Positions 1-7,785 of a stretch of 58,916 nucleotides of DNA are shown piece after piece (position 1 is the first letter of the stretch; every line of letters begins with the position of its first letter). The stretch covers positions 1 through 58,916 of the forward strand of contig JAJDZJ010000190.1 of assembly GCA_022824685.1 (NCBI GenBank), given 5' to 3'. Origin of the DNA: Caldilineaceae bacterium (GTDB lineage Bacteria; Chloroflexota; Anaerolineae; Caldilineales; Caldilineaceae). The notes under the pieces are model-generated. The model had not been told where the DNA came from and did not search any database. It saw only the letters and a list, made by a program, of their open reading frames with translations. The position numbers and the translations under genes are program-made.

Positions 1-166
1 CGGAATAAGCCCGGAATAGCCCGGAATAGCCCGGAATAAGCCCGGAATAAGCCCGGAATAGCCCGGAATAAGCCCGGAATAGCCCGGAATAGCCCGGAAT
101 AAGCCCGGAATAGCCCGGAATAGCCCGGAATAAGCCCGGAATAGCCCGGAATAGCCCGGAATAGCT
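1..166. repeat. 10/11-bp tandem minisatellite
   Basis: About sixteen head-to-tail copies of two near-identical units, an 11-mer CGGAATAAGCC and a 10-mer CGGAATAGCC, in the order L S S L L S L S S L S S L S S S, where L is long and S is short. The last copy is CGGAATAGCT, ending at 166. The array runs off the left edge, so its full length is unknown. The mixed 10/11 spacing rules out a coding repeat. It sits just beyond the 3' end of the minus-strand AlbA_2 gene. Confidence 0.95.
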
Positions 167-178
167 CAAGAGTTGATT

Positions 179-1576
179 TTACAAACGCTTCCAACGCGCC
201 CCGCGCCCATGTCCTGTGGAGACGGCCAAATCGAGGGTTCGAAGGAAAGCCAGATCGTCTTGTATCTGTCGTCGCGTGGCTTGCGAATTCAAATGTGTGA
301 TTATCTCCCGCAGCGCCAGACCGCGACCGGCTTGGTCGAGTAGAGCCAGAATCGCCTGCTGCCGTTCGGTCAGGTCTCGCCCTACGCGTTGGGGCGGCAC
401 ATAACGGCCGGGGCGAAAGCGCACGGTCACGCAACCACCTGCATCCTCGATCTCAGGCTGGGGCAGACCGGCTGATGTAGTCAACTCTGCCATCTTGATC
501 GTCCCCCGTCCCCACTGCTCAATGATGCCGCGGCGGTAAAACACGTTCGCGATCAGGGGATTCCAGGGTAGCGACTCGTGGGGGAGGAACAGCTGCTCCG
601 CAGTCAGCTCAAAGTGCAGCGTCCCGGACGAAGTTACCTCCAGCCGATCATCGTATATGGCGACAGCAACCGACCCGCCGCCGATCGTGTAGTCGCGATG
701 GCAGAAGGCGTTTGCCAACGCCTCGCGCAACGCTTCCGGCGGGTAGAGCGGCTCATCCACCCGTTCGAAAAGATTCGGTTCGATGCGGCCCGCTACGGGC
801 AGATTTTCGCGCATGAAGCGTTCTGCCTTTAGGAGGAGCCCGAACGCGTTGTCACGAAACTGTCGGTTGTCAAGGAACTCCGCGCGGTCGATGCCGCGAA
901 ACCGAGCGACCCGTAGCAGACACTGCGGCATCTCGAGCTCGACCAGCTCGGTTTTTCCGAACAGTACGACTGCGGCCCTTAGTAACACGCCATCCTTAAC
1001 AAGCCCGAGTCCTCGCAGCAGCTCCTCAGGATCGCGCGTTCCGGGGTCGCTGACACGACCGCGACGGATCGATTCCTCAACCGTGAGAAGAATCTCAGAT
1101 AGATCAAGGTCATCAACCGACCATCCGGTGGCGGGTTGGTTCTCCCAGCGCTGATCGCTATGCACGCGTTCGATCAACACCCGGTCTTGCGCGTCACGTG
1201 GCATTTTCAAGGTGGTATTTCCAACACGACGGTAGGCAGTTCCCCTGTAGGTATACGGCTTCATATAACCCTGATTGCCACTCACCATGATTACATCACA
1301 ATTTGAGCCCACAGGAATACGTTCGATCGCCGGAAAGACCGGTGGTTCAATTCGTTGAATCTCCGCGCTAACCTCTTCGATAGTCTGATCGCTTACCTGC
1401 TGGCCGTGTACATTGCCTTCCGGGGAGACGCCGAAGAGTACGCGCCCGCCGCGATGGTTGAGCATCGCGCACATGGTTTGCGTGGCCTCACGGCGAGTTC
1501 TTGTGTTGCGTTTGAGCTCCAACGTCTCGGATTCACCGACTGCTACCCATTCTGCAATTTGCTCAGGTGTCGTCAT
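179..1576 (-). CDS. AlbA_2/Schlafen-type DNA-binding protein with HATPase domain
   Basis: A 465-residue RecG-like putative transcriptional regulator. The N-terminal ~125 residues are an AlbA_2 (Schlafen-like, divergent AAA-4) domain with the typical ESETLELK opening and an RGGRVLFGV strand. A HATPase_c_4-type region lies around residues 280-390, with REALANAFCHRDY and a WGRGTIKM segment. A winged-helix-like tail from about 400 contains RQQAILALLDQAGRG. Family members are often annotated as transcriptional regulators or as RecG-like helicases without a helicase core; the target is unknown. The ATG start fits the beginning of the AlbA_2 domain. The C-terminal ~90 residues are clearly related to the truncated gene at 19714-20082, and the protein is distantly related to the one at 38261-39949. 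It stands alone, convergent with nothing visible inside the window. Confidence 0.85.
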   Translation of the reverse strand: MTTPEQIAEWVAVGESETLELKRNTRTRREATQTMCAMLNHRGGRVLFGVSPEGNVHGQQVSDQTIEEVSAEIQRIEPPVFPAIERIPVGSNCDVIMVSGNQGYMKPYTYRGTAYRRVGNTTLKMPRDAQDRVLIERVHSDQRWENQPATGWSVDDLDLSEILLTVEESIRRGRVSDPGTRDPEELLRGLGLVKDGVLLRAAVVLFGKTELVELEMPQCLLRVARFRGIDRAEFLDNRQFRDNAFGLLLKAERFMRENLPVAGRIEPNLFERVDEPLYPPEALREALANAFCHRDYTIGGGSVAVAIYDDRLEVTSSGTLHFELTAEQLFLPHESLPWNPLIANVFYRRGIIEQWGRGTIKMAELTTSAGLPQPEIEDAGGCVTVRFRPGRYVPPQRVGRDLTERQQAILALLDQAGRGLALREIITHLNSQATRRQIQDDLAFLRTLDLAVSTGHGRGARWKRL

Positions 1577-1867
1577 AAACGGTCCTTCGCAGGCCCTCGG
1601 AACTGCTGGTGTCTCGTCCCATGCGCCGGTGGCCGGCTTAACATCGACTACGATCTCAGCGGGCGCAAAGTGTCGGACCTGCCGGCGCCCACTTCGATGC
1701 TGACGATACCATTATACCTTTCCGCACCTGCTTCCCGGACATCCTGCGATCATTGGTTCTGATCGTTCCAGAGAAGACGACACGGCCTATGAAGGCACAC
1801 TACGAATTTTGTATCGTACGGACGCCAATGGGGGGCAGGTGTGGCACTACTGAGAAACGACATCACA

Positions 1868-3247
1868 TCATCTGAGGTCGCTGGCGTAGACGAGCTCGAT
1901 GTCGCCGTGGATGGCGTAGAGACGGGCATGGTAGAGGCGGACGTCGATCCGGAGCGGTGTGCCGACGTGCTCGGCCAGGCCCGCCTGATCTTGCCAGCTG
2001 GGTTGCCAGGCGGTCGAGTCGCCGCGGAACGGCTCGCATTGATCGAAGGTGTAGCCGGGCAACGGTTTGCCCTCGAGGTCCGACAGCTGGACGCGCGCCT
2101 CGCCGTAGGGAGCCTGCACATTGAGCAGCAAACGCTCATCGTTGAGACGCACCCAGCGCGTCGTCAGATAGCCGGCGCCGGCCTGTGACTCGAGATAGAC
2201 GAAGCCGTCCTGCCGCAGCCTGTGCAGGAGGATGGCGGCGTAGTCCGGTTCGTCGCGGCTGAGCGTGCGCGCCTGGAAATGCTCCCCCTTGGTGCCGCCG
2301 GAGTAGATGCGGACCTGCCCTTCGTGGTCGACCGCCATCGAACAGGGATAGATGCCGCCGCCGCCATATTCGCCCGGCTCATTGAGGCCGATAAACGGTT
2401 GGCGCAGGGAGCGCTGAAAGCGCAGCCCGTCGTAGCTGTAGACGAGCTCACCGTAGATCTTCCCCTCCAGCTTCTGCCGCCACTGGTCAAGCGGGTCGGT
2501 CTCGAACATCCAGAGGATGCCCACGTAGAGTCCCTTGTAGGGGAGGACAACGATCCCGTAGAACTGACACATGGGGGGATCGAGGGGATCGGGATGGAAG
2601 ATGACCTCCGGTTCGCTCCAGGTGCGCCAGTCCTGCGTCTCCATCAGGGCGATGCGGCGGTCGCCGTGGCTGGGGCGGGCCAGGGTGATATGGCTGTCGC
2701 GCTCGGCGTGGCGATAGGTGAAAAAGCCGGGGTCGGGCGTGCCGGGATGCCAGCGCGAGGCGTGATCGATCTGCCAGTTGTAGCCGTCGGCGGACCAGGC
2801 CAGACGCGAAGCGCGCCGGCCGTCCTCTTCGATGGCGAGGATGGGCCACTTGAAGCGGCGTTCGGGCGAACTCTCATCGAGGAAGACCGAGCCGCCGGTG
2901 GACATCTGCTGCCGGTCAAAGATCTCGTGAGGACGCATACGCGACGGCAGCGGAACGGTTTCCGTCAGGTCAGGGCGTTCCCAGTGGATGCCGTCCTCGC
3001 TCTCAGCGGTCAGAAACCACTCATCCTTGCGATAGACCGCCCCTGGCATCGTCTCGCGGCCCAGGTAGAACATGCGCCACAGCTTGCGCTGATCGTCGTA
3101 GAGCACGGTCGGATAGCTGAACGGGTTTTCGGTGGGGTCGGCGTATGTGGCTTCCCGCACCCATTCGGGCTGTCCCAGGCGGCGGGCGATGTTGTCGCGG
3201 CGGGCCAGACACCAGTCGTCAAAAAAGAAGAGGGAGCGCAGGGTCAC
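1868..3247 (-). CDS. Beta-propeller glycoside-hydrolase-like protein (GH32/GH43-like)
   Basis: A 459-residue protein without signal peptide or membrane segments, so probably cytoplasmic. Repeated Trp/Asp-rich blade motifs are visible, for example KLWRMFYLGRE (~55), SEDGIHWERPDL (~85), SADGYNWQIDH (~150) and YSYDGLRFQRS (~270). This is the pattern of the five-bladed propeller glycosidases of the GH32/43/68 superfamily. The family is known to act on sugar glycosides, but the substrate cannot be read here and catalytic acids were not assigned. It is the last gene of the peptide-type ABC operon, 63 bp after the OppF-like gene, which suggests that the transporter may carry an oligosaccharide or glycoconjugate. 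A related but longer protein is encoded at 20976-22580. Confidence 0.7.
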   Translation of the reverse strand: MTLRSLFFFDDWCLARRDNIARRLGQPEWVREATYADPTENPFSYPTVLYDDQRKLWRMFYLGRETMPGAVYRKDEWFLTAESEDGIHWERPDLTETVPLPSRMRPHEIFDRQQMSTGGSVFLDESSPERRFKWPILAIEEDGRRASRLAWSADGYNWQIDHASRWHPGTPDPGFFTYRHAERDSHITLARPSHGDRRIALMETQDWRTWSEPEVIFHPDPLDPPMCQFYGIVVLPYKGLYVGILWMFETDPLDQWRQKLEGKIYGELVYSYDGLRFQRSLRQPFIGLNEPGEYGGGGIYPCSMAVDHEGQVRIYSGGTKGEHFQARTLSRDEPDYAAILLHRLRQDGFVYLESQAGAGYLTTRWVRLNDERLLLNVQAPYGEARVQLSDLEGKPLPGYTFDQCEPFRGDSTAWQPSWQDQAGLAEHVGTPLRIDVRLYHARLYAIHGDIELVYASDLR

Positions 3248-3310
3248 GTGAACGATCCTTGATGGTGGAAGAGTTGATCGGTTGCCAGCGGTTGGCGCAG
3301 TTGCGGGCGA

Positions 3311-4351
3311 TCAGGGACTGGCAGGCAGCGTATCAAATTGCGGGGCAAAGATCTCTTCGCTCAGATCCAACTCTTCGGCGAAGTGACAGCGAACCCAGTG
3401 CCCGCCTCCCATATCGCGCAGGTCCGGTTCTTCGGCTGAACACTGTTCCTGCGCGAAGGGGCAACGGGTGGAGAAGTGGCAGCCGCTGGGCGGGTTGAGC
3501 GGGCTGGGCACTTCGCCTTCGAGCACGTAGCTCTGCTCGCGGTGCGTGGGGTCGGGGATGAGGACGGATGCGAGCAGGGCCTTGGTATACGGGTGCTTGC
3601 ACTCCTCGAAGACCTGCTGCGTGGTGCCGAATTCAACCAGCCGCCCGAGGTACATGACGGCAATGCGATGGCTGATGTGCTTGACGATGCTCAGGTCGTG
3701 GGCGATGAAGACGTAGGTCAGATTCATCTGACTCTGCAGGTCGAGCAGGAGGTTGATGATCTGGGAGCGGACGGACACGTCGAGGGCCGAAACGGGCTCG
3801 TCGGCGACCACGAGCGGCGGGGAGACGATCAGGGCGCGGGCGATGCTGACGCGCTGGCGTTCACCGCCGCTCAGTTCATGGGGGAAGCGGTCGGCAAAGT
3901 GTGCGCCGAGCCCCACGGTCGGCAGAATGTCGAGCACGCGTCTGGCCGCTTCGCCGCGGCCTACCTTCTGGGCCATCAGCGGTTCGGCGATTACATCTGT
4001 AACGCGCCAGCGCGGGTCGAGGGAGGAAAACGGGTCCTGGAAGATGATCTGCATCTGACGCCGCACATCCAACATCTCTTTGCGCGAGGCCGAGGCGATG
4101 TCAAAGGTCTGTTGTTCGCCATGCAGCAGGATGCGGCCCTGGTCCGGCTCGACCAGACGGAGGAGGCAGCGGGCGACGGTGGTTTTGCCGCAACCGCTCT
4201 CGCCGACAAGGCCCACGCATTCACCTTTGTTGACGGTGAAGGATACATCGTTGACAGCCTTAACGTGGCCCACAGTGCGGCGCAGGAGGCCGCGCTGGAC
4301 GGGGAAGAATTTGCTCAGATTTTCGACCTGCAGGATAGGTGTGTCAGACAT
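3311..4351 (-). CDS. Oligopeptide-type ABC transporter ATP-binding protein (OppF/DppF-like)
   Basis: A 346-residue nucleotide-binding subunit that would power the membrane permeases encoded upstream. Walker A is GESGCGKTT (residues 50-58), the ABC signature is LSGGERQR (160-167), Walker B is LVVADEP (180-186) with SALD after it, and the switch His is in IAHDLS. The C-terminal ~80 residues are the oligopeptide/dipeptide extension (oligo_HPY), with Cys-containing CHFSTRCPFAQEQC, a possible Fe-S-like or metal-binding cysteine cluster typical of this subfamily. It follows the OppD-like gene by 53 bp, and the spacer holds GTGGTCA-type repeats. The real ligand of the system is uncertain, because this family also carries sugars in related bacteria. 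Confidence 0.93.
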   Translation of the reverse strand: MSDTPILQVENLSKFFPVQRGLLRRTVGHVKAVNDVSFTVNKGECVGLVGESGCGKTTVARCLLRLVEPDQGRILLHGEQQTFDIASASRKEMLDVRRQMQIIFQDPFSSLDPRWRVTDVIAEPLMAQKVGRGEAARRVLDILPTVGLGAHFADRFPHELSGGERQRVSIARALIVSPPLVVADEPVSALDVSVRSQIINLLLDLQSQMNLTYVFIAHDLSIVKHISHRIAVMYLGRLVEFGTTQQVFEECKHPYTKALLASVLIPDPTHREQSYVLEGEVPSPLNPPSGCHFSTRCPFAQEQCSAEEPDLRDMGGGHWVRCHFAEELDLSEEIFAPQFDTLPASP

Positions 4352-4404
4352 TGAACACCAGTGGTTCGTGGTCAGTGGTCAGTGGCAAGGAACTGACTTG
4401 GGCG
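4352..4404. repeat. GTGGTCA-type heptamer repeats in the OppF/OppD spacer
   Basis: The 53-bp spacer contains overlapping heptamers such as GTGGTTC, GTGGTCA, GTGGTCA and GTGGCAA, followed by GGAACTGACTTG. The same theme recurs in many other spacers of the window (see 16267-16345, 31818-31917, 44345-44385 and 51106-51160). No promoter or terminator could be recognised in it. Confidence 0.7.
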
Positions 4405-5400
4405 TTACTCGTCGACGTAGAGCCAGCAGGTTGCCGTGTGCTGCGGCCCGAATTCAATGACCGGCGGGTCCTCGGCGCAGCGGTCATGGACGGATGGGCA
4501 GCGATTGCGGAAGCGGCAGCCGCTGGGCGCGTTGCGCGGGTCGGGCACGGAGCCGCTGATCGAGTGGAGTTGCTCGCGCGGCGGCGTATCCGGCCGCACG
4601 ATGGAGCGGAGCAACGCCTGGGTGTAGGGATGCTTGGGATCCTGAAACAGCTCGACAACGGGGGCCTTTTCCGCCATCTGGCCCAGGTACATGACGATGA
4701 CGAAGTCGGCCAGTTGGGCGATGACGGCCAGATCATGGGTGATCATGATCACGCTCATGTCCAGGTCCTGTTGCAGGCTGCGGATCAGGCGCAGGATCTG
4801 GGCCTGGATGGTCACGTCGAGGGCGGTGGTCGGTTCGTCGGCGATCAGCACGCGCGGCTCGCAGCAAAGGGCGATGGCGATCATGACGCGCTGGCGCATG
4901 CCGCCGCTCATTTGATGGGGGTAGTCGGCAAACCGGCGTTCGGCATCGGGAATGCCCACCTTGTTGAGCATGGAAATTGCCAGATCCCGGGCCTCCTCCT
5001 CGGACAGGTCCTGGTGCTGGCGGATGCTTTCCATGATCTGTTCGCCGATGGTATAGACCGGGGTCAGGGATGTCATCGGCTCCTGGAAGATCATGGCGAT
5101 ATCTTTGCCGCGAATGGCGCGGATAGCATCGCCCTTCGCGTCCAGACTCACCAGATCGATGGGCTGATCGCTGCCATTGGGATGGTAGAGGATCTGACCG
5201 GTGGTCTCGCTGGAGGGGAGCAAGCGCAGAATCGACCGCGCGGTGACGCTCTTGCCGCAGCCGCTCTCGCCGACGATGCCCAGGCAGCGCCCGCGTTCGA
5301 CGGTAAAATCGACGCCGTCCACGGCGCGCACGACGCCGGCCAGCATCTTGAAATGTACGTGCAGATCGAGGACTTCGAGAATCGGTTGCGAATCGGGCAT
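4405..5400 (-). CDS. Oligopeptide-type ABC transporter ATP-binding protein (OppD/DppD-like)
   Basis: A 331-residue partner ATPase of the OppF-like protein. Walker A is GESGCGKS (44-51), the signature MSGGMRQR (164-171), Walker B VLIADEP (184-190) with TTALD following, and the C-terminal oligo_HPY extension contains [14 protein letters not shown]. An upstream in-frame ATG at 5493 exists. The extra 31 residues would be encoded by repeat-like spacer DNA and do not look like protein, so the start [15 protein letters not shown] at 5400 is preferred. The gene lies 61 bp after the OppC-like permease. OppD/OppF pairs form the heterodimeric motor of the transporter. The second permease pair at 14031-16266 has no ATPase of its own and may share this one. 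Confidence 0.93.
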   Translation of the reverse strand: MPDSQPILEVLDLHVHFKMLAGVVRAVDGVDFTVERGRCLGIVGESGCGKSVTARSILRLLPSSETTGQILYHPNGSDQPIDLVSLDAKGDAIRAIRGKDIAMIFQEPMTSLTPVYTIGEQIMESIRQHQDLSEEEARDLAISMLNKVGIPDAERRFADYPHQMSGGMRQRVMIAIALCCEPRVLIADEPTTALDVTIQAQILRLIRSLQQDLDMSVIMITHDLAVIAQLADFVIVMYLGQMAEKAPVVELFQDPKHPYTQALLRSIVRPDTPPREQLHSISGSVPDPRNAPSGCRFRNRCPSVHDRCAEDPPVIEFGPQHTATCWLYVDE

Positions 5401-5461
5401 GGTCAGATACCGGTTGCCGGTGGTACGTGGCCGGTGGCCGGCAAGAAATGAAAAGTTGCCA

Positions 5462-6628
5462 CTATCTGATCTCGGAGTACGGGTCGAGCGCATCCCTCAG
5501 CGCGTCGCCGAGAAAGTTGACGGCCAGCACTGTCAGAACCATGAAGACGCCCGGGGCCAGCAGCCACGGATGCTTGGTCAGGACCTGGACCGACTGGGCG
5601 TCCTTGAGCAAGGTGCCCCAACTGACGAGCGGGGGCGTGATGCCGATGCCAAGGAAACTGAGCGAGCTTTCGGCCAGGATCAGACCGGGAATCGAGAGGG
5701 TGGCGACAACGACAATATGGCTGAAGCAGTTGGGAATGAGGTGGCGGAACAGAATGGTGGGCGTGCTGGAGCCGGCCGCGCGCCCGGCCATGATAAAGTC
5801 GGACTCCTTGAGCGCCAGTGTTTTGCCGCGGATCTGGCGGCAGAGGCCGGCCCAGCCAATCAGCGCGAGTACGATGGTGACGCCCAGATAGCGGTGCAGC
5901 GATGAGAGCTCCGGCGGCAAAGTGGCGGCAAGCGCCATCCACAGGGGGATACGCGGGAAGGACATCAGCACCTCGGTCAGGCGTTGGATGAGAATGTCGG
6001 CCACACCGCCCCAGTAGCCGGATGCCACGCCGATGGTTGAGCCGAGGATGACGCTGATGAGCATGCCGATGATTGGAACTGAGAGCGAGATACGGGTGGC
6101 TGTCAGGACGCGCGAGAAGACGTCGCGGCCCAGCCTGCCGGTGCCGAAGAGAGCGACCATGCCGCCTTCTTCAACGCCGAAGAGGCGCCGGTTGCTCGAT
6201 ATCAGGCCCCAGAGCTTATAGGGCTCCGCCTGGACGAAAAAGTGGATCGGGTAGACCAGTTCCGGGTCTTCGGTGTAGGTGGTGAGAAAGGTGCGTGTGT
6301 CTCGTTCGCTCTTGTAGCCGTAGACGAAGGGCCTGGTGAGCTTCCCATCGCGGAAAATATGCACACGCTGCGGCGGCGCGCGCAACGCATCTTCGTGGAC
6401 GTGATCGACGCTATAGGGCGCGAAAAAGTCAGCGAAGAGCGCAATCATCACCGTGATCACAAGCCAGACGATACCGATGATGCCGAGGCGATTGGCCATG
6501 ATGCGCGCGCCGAGAATGCGGCCGCGCGAGGCAACCTGCTCGGAGGAGGCGACATCGATATCCGCAGCGGGAGGACGCGGCGCGCCCGGTTGCAGTGGGG
6601 TCTGTGCCTGTTCTGAAACGACGCTCAT
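5462..6628 (-). CDS. Oligopeptide-type ABC transporter permease (OppC/DppC-like)
   Basis: A 388-residue inner-membrane permease. A cytoplasmic N-terminus is followed by TM1 (about 46-70, LGIIGIVWLVITVMIALFA). Then comes an unusually long non-membrane stretch of ~90 residues (APPQRVHIFRDGKL to LWGLISSNRRLFGV), and the conserved permease core starts at GTGRLGRDVFSRV. The cytoplasmic EAA loop (DFIMAGRAAGSSTPTILFRH) contacts the ATPases. Last strands and helices include SLSFLGIGITPPLVSWG, typical of DppC. The long insertion is shared with the paralogue at 14031-15278 but is much longer than in enteric OppC. It is in an operon with the OppB-like gene, 60 bp upstream. Confidence 0.93.
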   Translation of the reverse strand: MSVVSEQAQTPLQPGAPRPPAADIDVASSEQVASRGRILGARIMANRLGIIGIVWLVITVMIALFADFFAPYSVDHVHEDALRAPPQRVHIFRDGKLTRPFVYGYKSERDTRTFLTTYTEDPELVYPIHFFVQAEPYKLWGLISSNRRLFGVEEGGMVALFGTGRLGRDVFSRVLTATRISLSVPIIGMLISVILGSTIGVASGYWGGVADILIQRLTEVLMSFPRIPLWMALAATLPPELSSLHRYLGVTIVLALIGWAGLCRQIRGKTLALKESDFIMAGRAAGSSTPTILFRHLIPNCFSHIVVVATLSIPGLILAESSLSFLGIGITPPLVSWGTLLKDAQSVQVLTKHPWLLAPGVFMVLTVLAVNFLGDALRDALDPYSEIR

Positions 6629-6688
6629 AGGAGACCCTTATCGTATCGCCGGCCGTCCTGGAGACCACCGGCTGCCGGCTGATTCAGT

Positions 6689-7687
6689 CTAATCAAAGCG
6701 GACGCGCGGGTCGACCCACGCCAGCAGCAGGTCGGCGACCAGGTTGCCCAGCACGAGCAGGACGCTGAGGAGCATCAGGATGGCGGACGCGACGTAGACA
6801 TCCTGGGCCTGGAGGGCGGAGTTGAGCGTGGGGCCGATGGTGCGCAGCCCCAGCACGATTGCGGTGATGACGCCGCCGGAGACGATCTCCGGAAACTGCA
6901 TGCCCAGCAGGCTGATCAGCGGGTTGATGGCCACGCGCACGGCGTGTTTGATGACCACCACCTTTTCGGCCATCCCCTTGGCGCGGGCGGTCTCGACGTA
7001 TTGACGGCCCAGCTCATCGAGAAGATTGCCGCGCATGATGCGCATCAGGGAGGCGATGCCGGGAATGCCGCCCACGAACACCGGCAGCCAGATATGGGCT
7101 GCCAGATCCTTGACCCGTCCAAAGCTCCAGGGCGCGTCGGCATACTCCGGCGAGTAGAGCCCGGTCATCAGTGGCAGGTCGAGAACGAAAGTCATGTAGA
7201 CCAGTATCGCCAGCGCCAGCAGGAAGCCGGGCATCGAAAGACCGATGAAACTCAGGACGGTAAAGACATTGTCCGACACGGAGTACTGACGCGTGGCGGA
7301 GTAGATGCCGACCGGCAGGCCCACGGCCCACGAGAGCCCGAGAGAGAGCGATGCGATCAGCATCGTATAGCCCAGGTTGGTCCAGATCACTTCGGACGCG
7401 ACGCGGTCGTACGTGACGAGCGAGACGCCGAAGTCGCCCTGCAAGAAGGCGAATAGCCAGTAGAAATACTGAACCGGAATCGGGCGGTCCAGCCCGTACT
7501 CGCGGCGGATATTGTCGCCCTCTATTCTCGCTTCCTCTTCACCCCAGCCGCGGTTGCCTACGAGGTTTTGCTCATAGGTTGTGATCACATCTCCGGCGGG
7601 GAGGTTAATGACGATAAAGCAGATGAAAGAGATGAGCAGGAGTGTAGGAATCGCTATCAACACTCTGCGTATGACGTAATCCAGCAT
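6689..7687 (-). CDS. Oligopeptide-type ABC transporter permease (OppB/DppB-like)
   Basis: A 332-residue integral membrane permease, the partner of the OppC-like protein. It opens with the standard OppB helix (MLDYVIRRVLIAIPTLLLI). A periplasmic loop follows, with GLDRPIPVQYFYWLFAFLQ and GDFGVSL, then five further predicted membrane segments. The EAA loop QYVETARAKGMAEKVV lies near residue 225. It ends in LLLAWVDPRVRFD, the common OppB tail (DPRxR). Length and motifs match the family. It follows the solute-binding protein gene by 98 bp; that spacer carries a GAGTGAG-type hairpin that could reduce read-through from the highly expressed binding protein to the permeases. Confidence 0.93.
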   Translation of the reverse strand: MLDYVIRRVLIAIPTLLLISFICFIVINLPAGDVITTYEQNLVGNRGWGEEEARIEGDNIRREYGLDRPIPVQYFYWLFAFLQGDFGVSLVTYDRVASEVIWTNLGYTMLIASLSLGLSWAVGLPVGIYSATRQYSVSDNVFTVLSFIGLSMPGFLLALAILVYMTFVLDLPLMTGLYSPEYADAPWSFGRVKDLAAHIWLPVFVGGIPGIASLMRIMRGNLLDELGRQYVETARAKGMAEKVVVIKHAVRVAINPLISLLGMQFPEIVSGGVITAIVLGLRTIGPTLNSALQAQDVYVASAILMLLSVLLVLGNLVADLLLAWVDPRVRFD

Positions 7688-7704
7688 CTGGACCCCGGGA
7701 CTGT

Positions 7705-7785
7705 CGTGGTGCGCGGCCAGTGGCCGTCAGAGGAGAGAGTGAAGAGGAGTGAGAAGAGTGAATGCCTCTCCCCACTCCTTCGCCT
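7705..7785. repeat. GAGTGAG-type hairpin repeat downstream of a solute-binding protein gene
   Basis: The spacer between the solute-binding protein gene and the OppB-like gene reads GCCAGTGGCCGTCAG, then GAGAGAGTGAAGAGGAGTG, AGAAGAGTG and finally CCCCACTCCTTCGCC. The GAAGAGGAGTG and CACTCCTTC parts can pair imperfectly. The same arrangement occurs downstream of the sugar-binding protein gene (29397-29478) and in the spacers 25065-25181 and 27475-27560. A processing or attenuation role is an inference from position. Confidence 0.5.

Noticed and set aside
1..166. CRISPR array
   Set aside because: Repeats are directly adjacent, 10 or 11 bp, without spacers.
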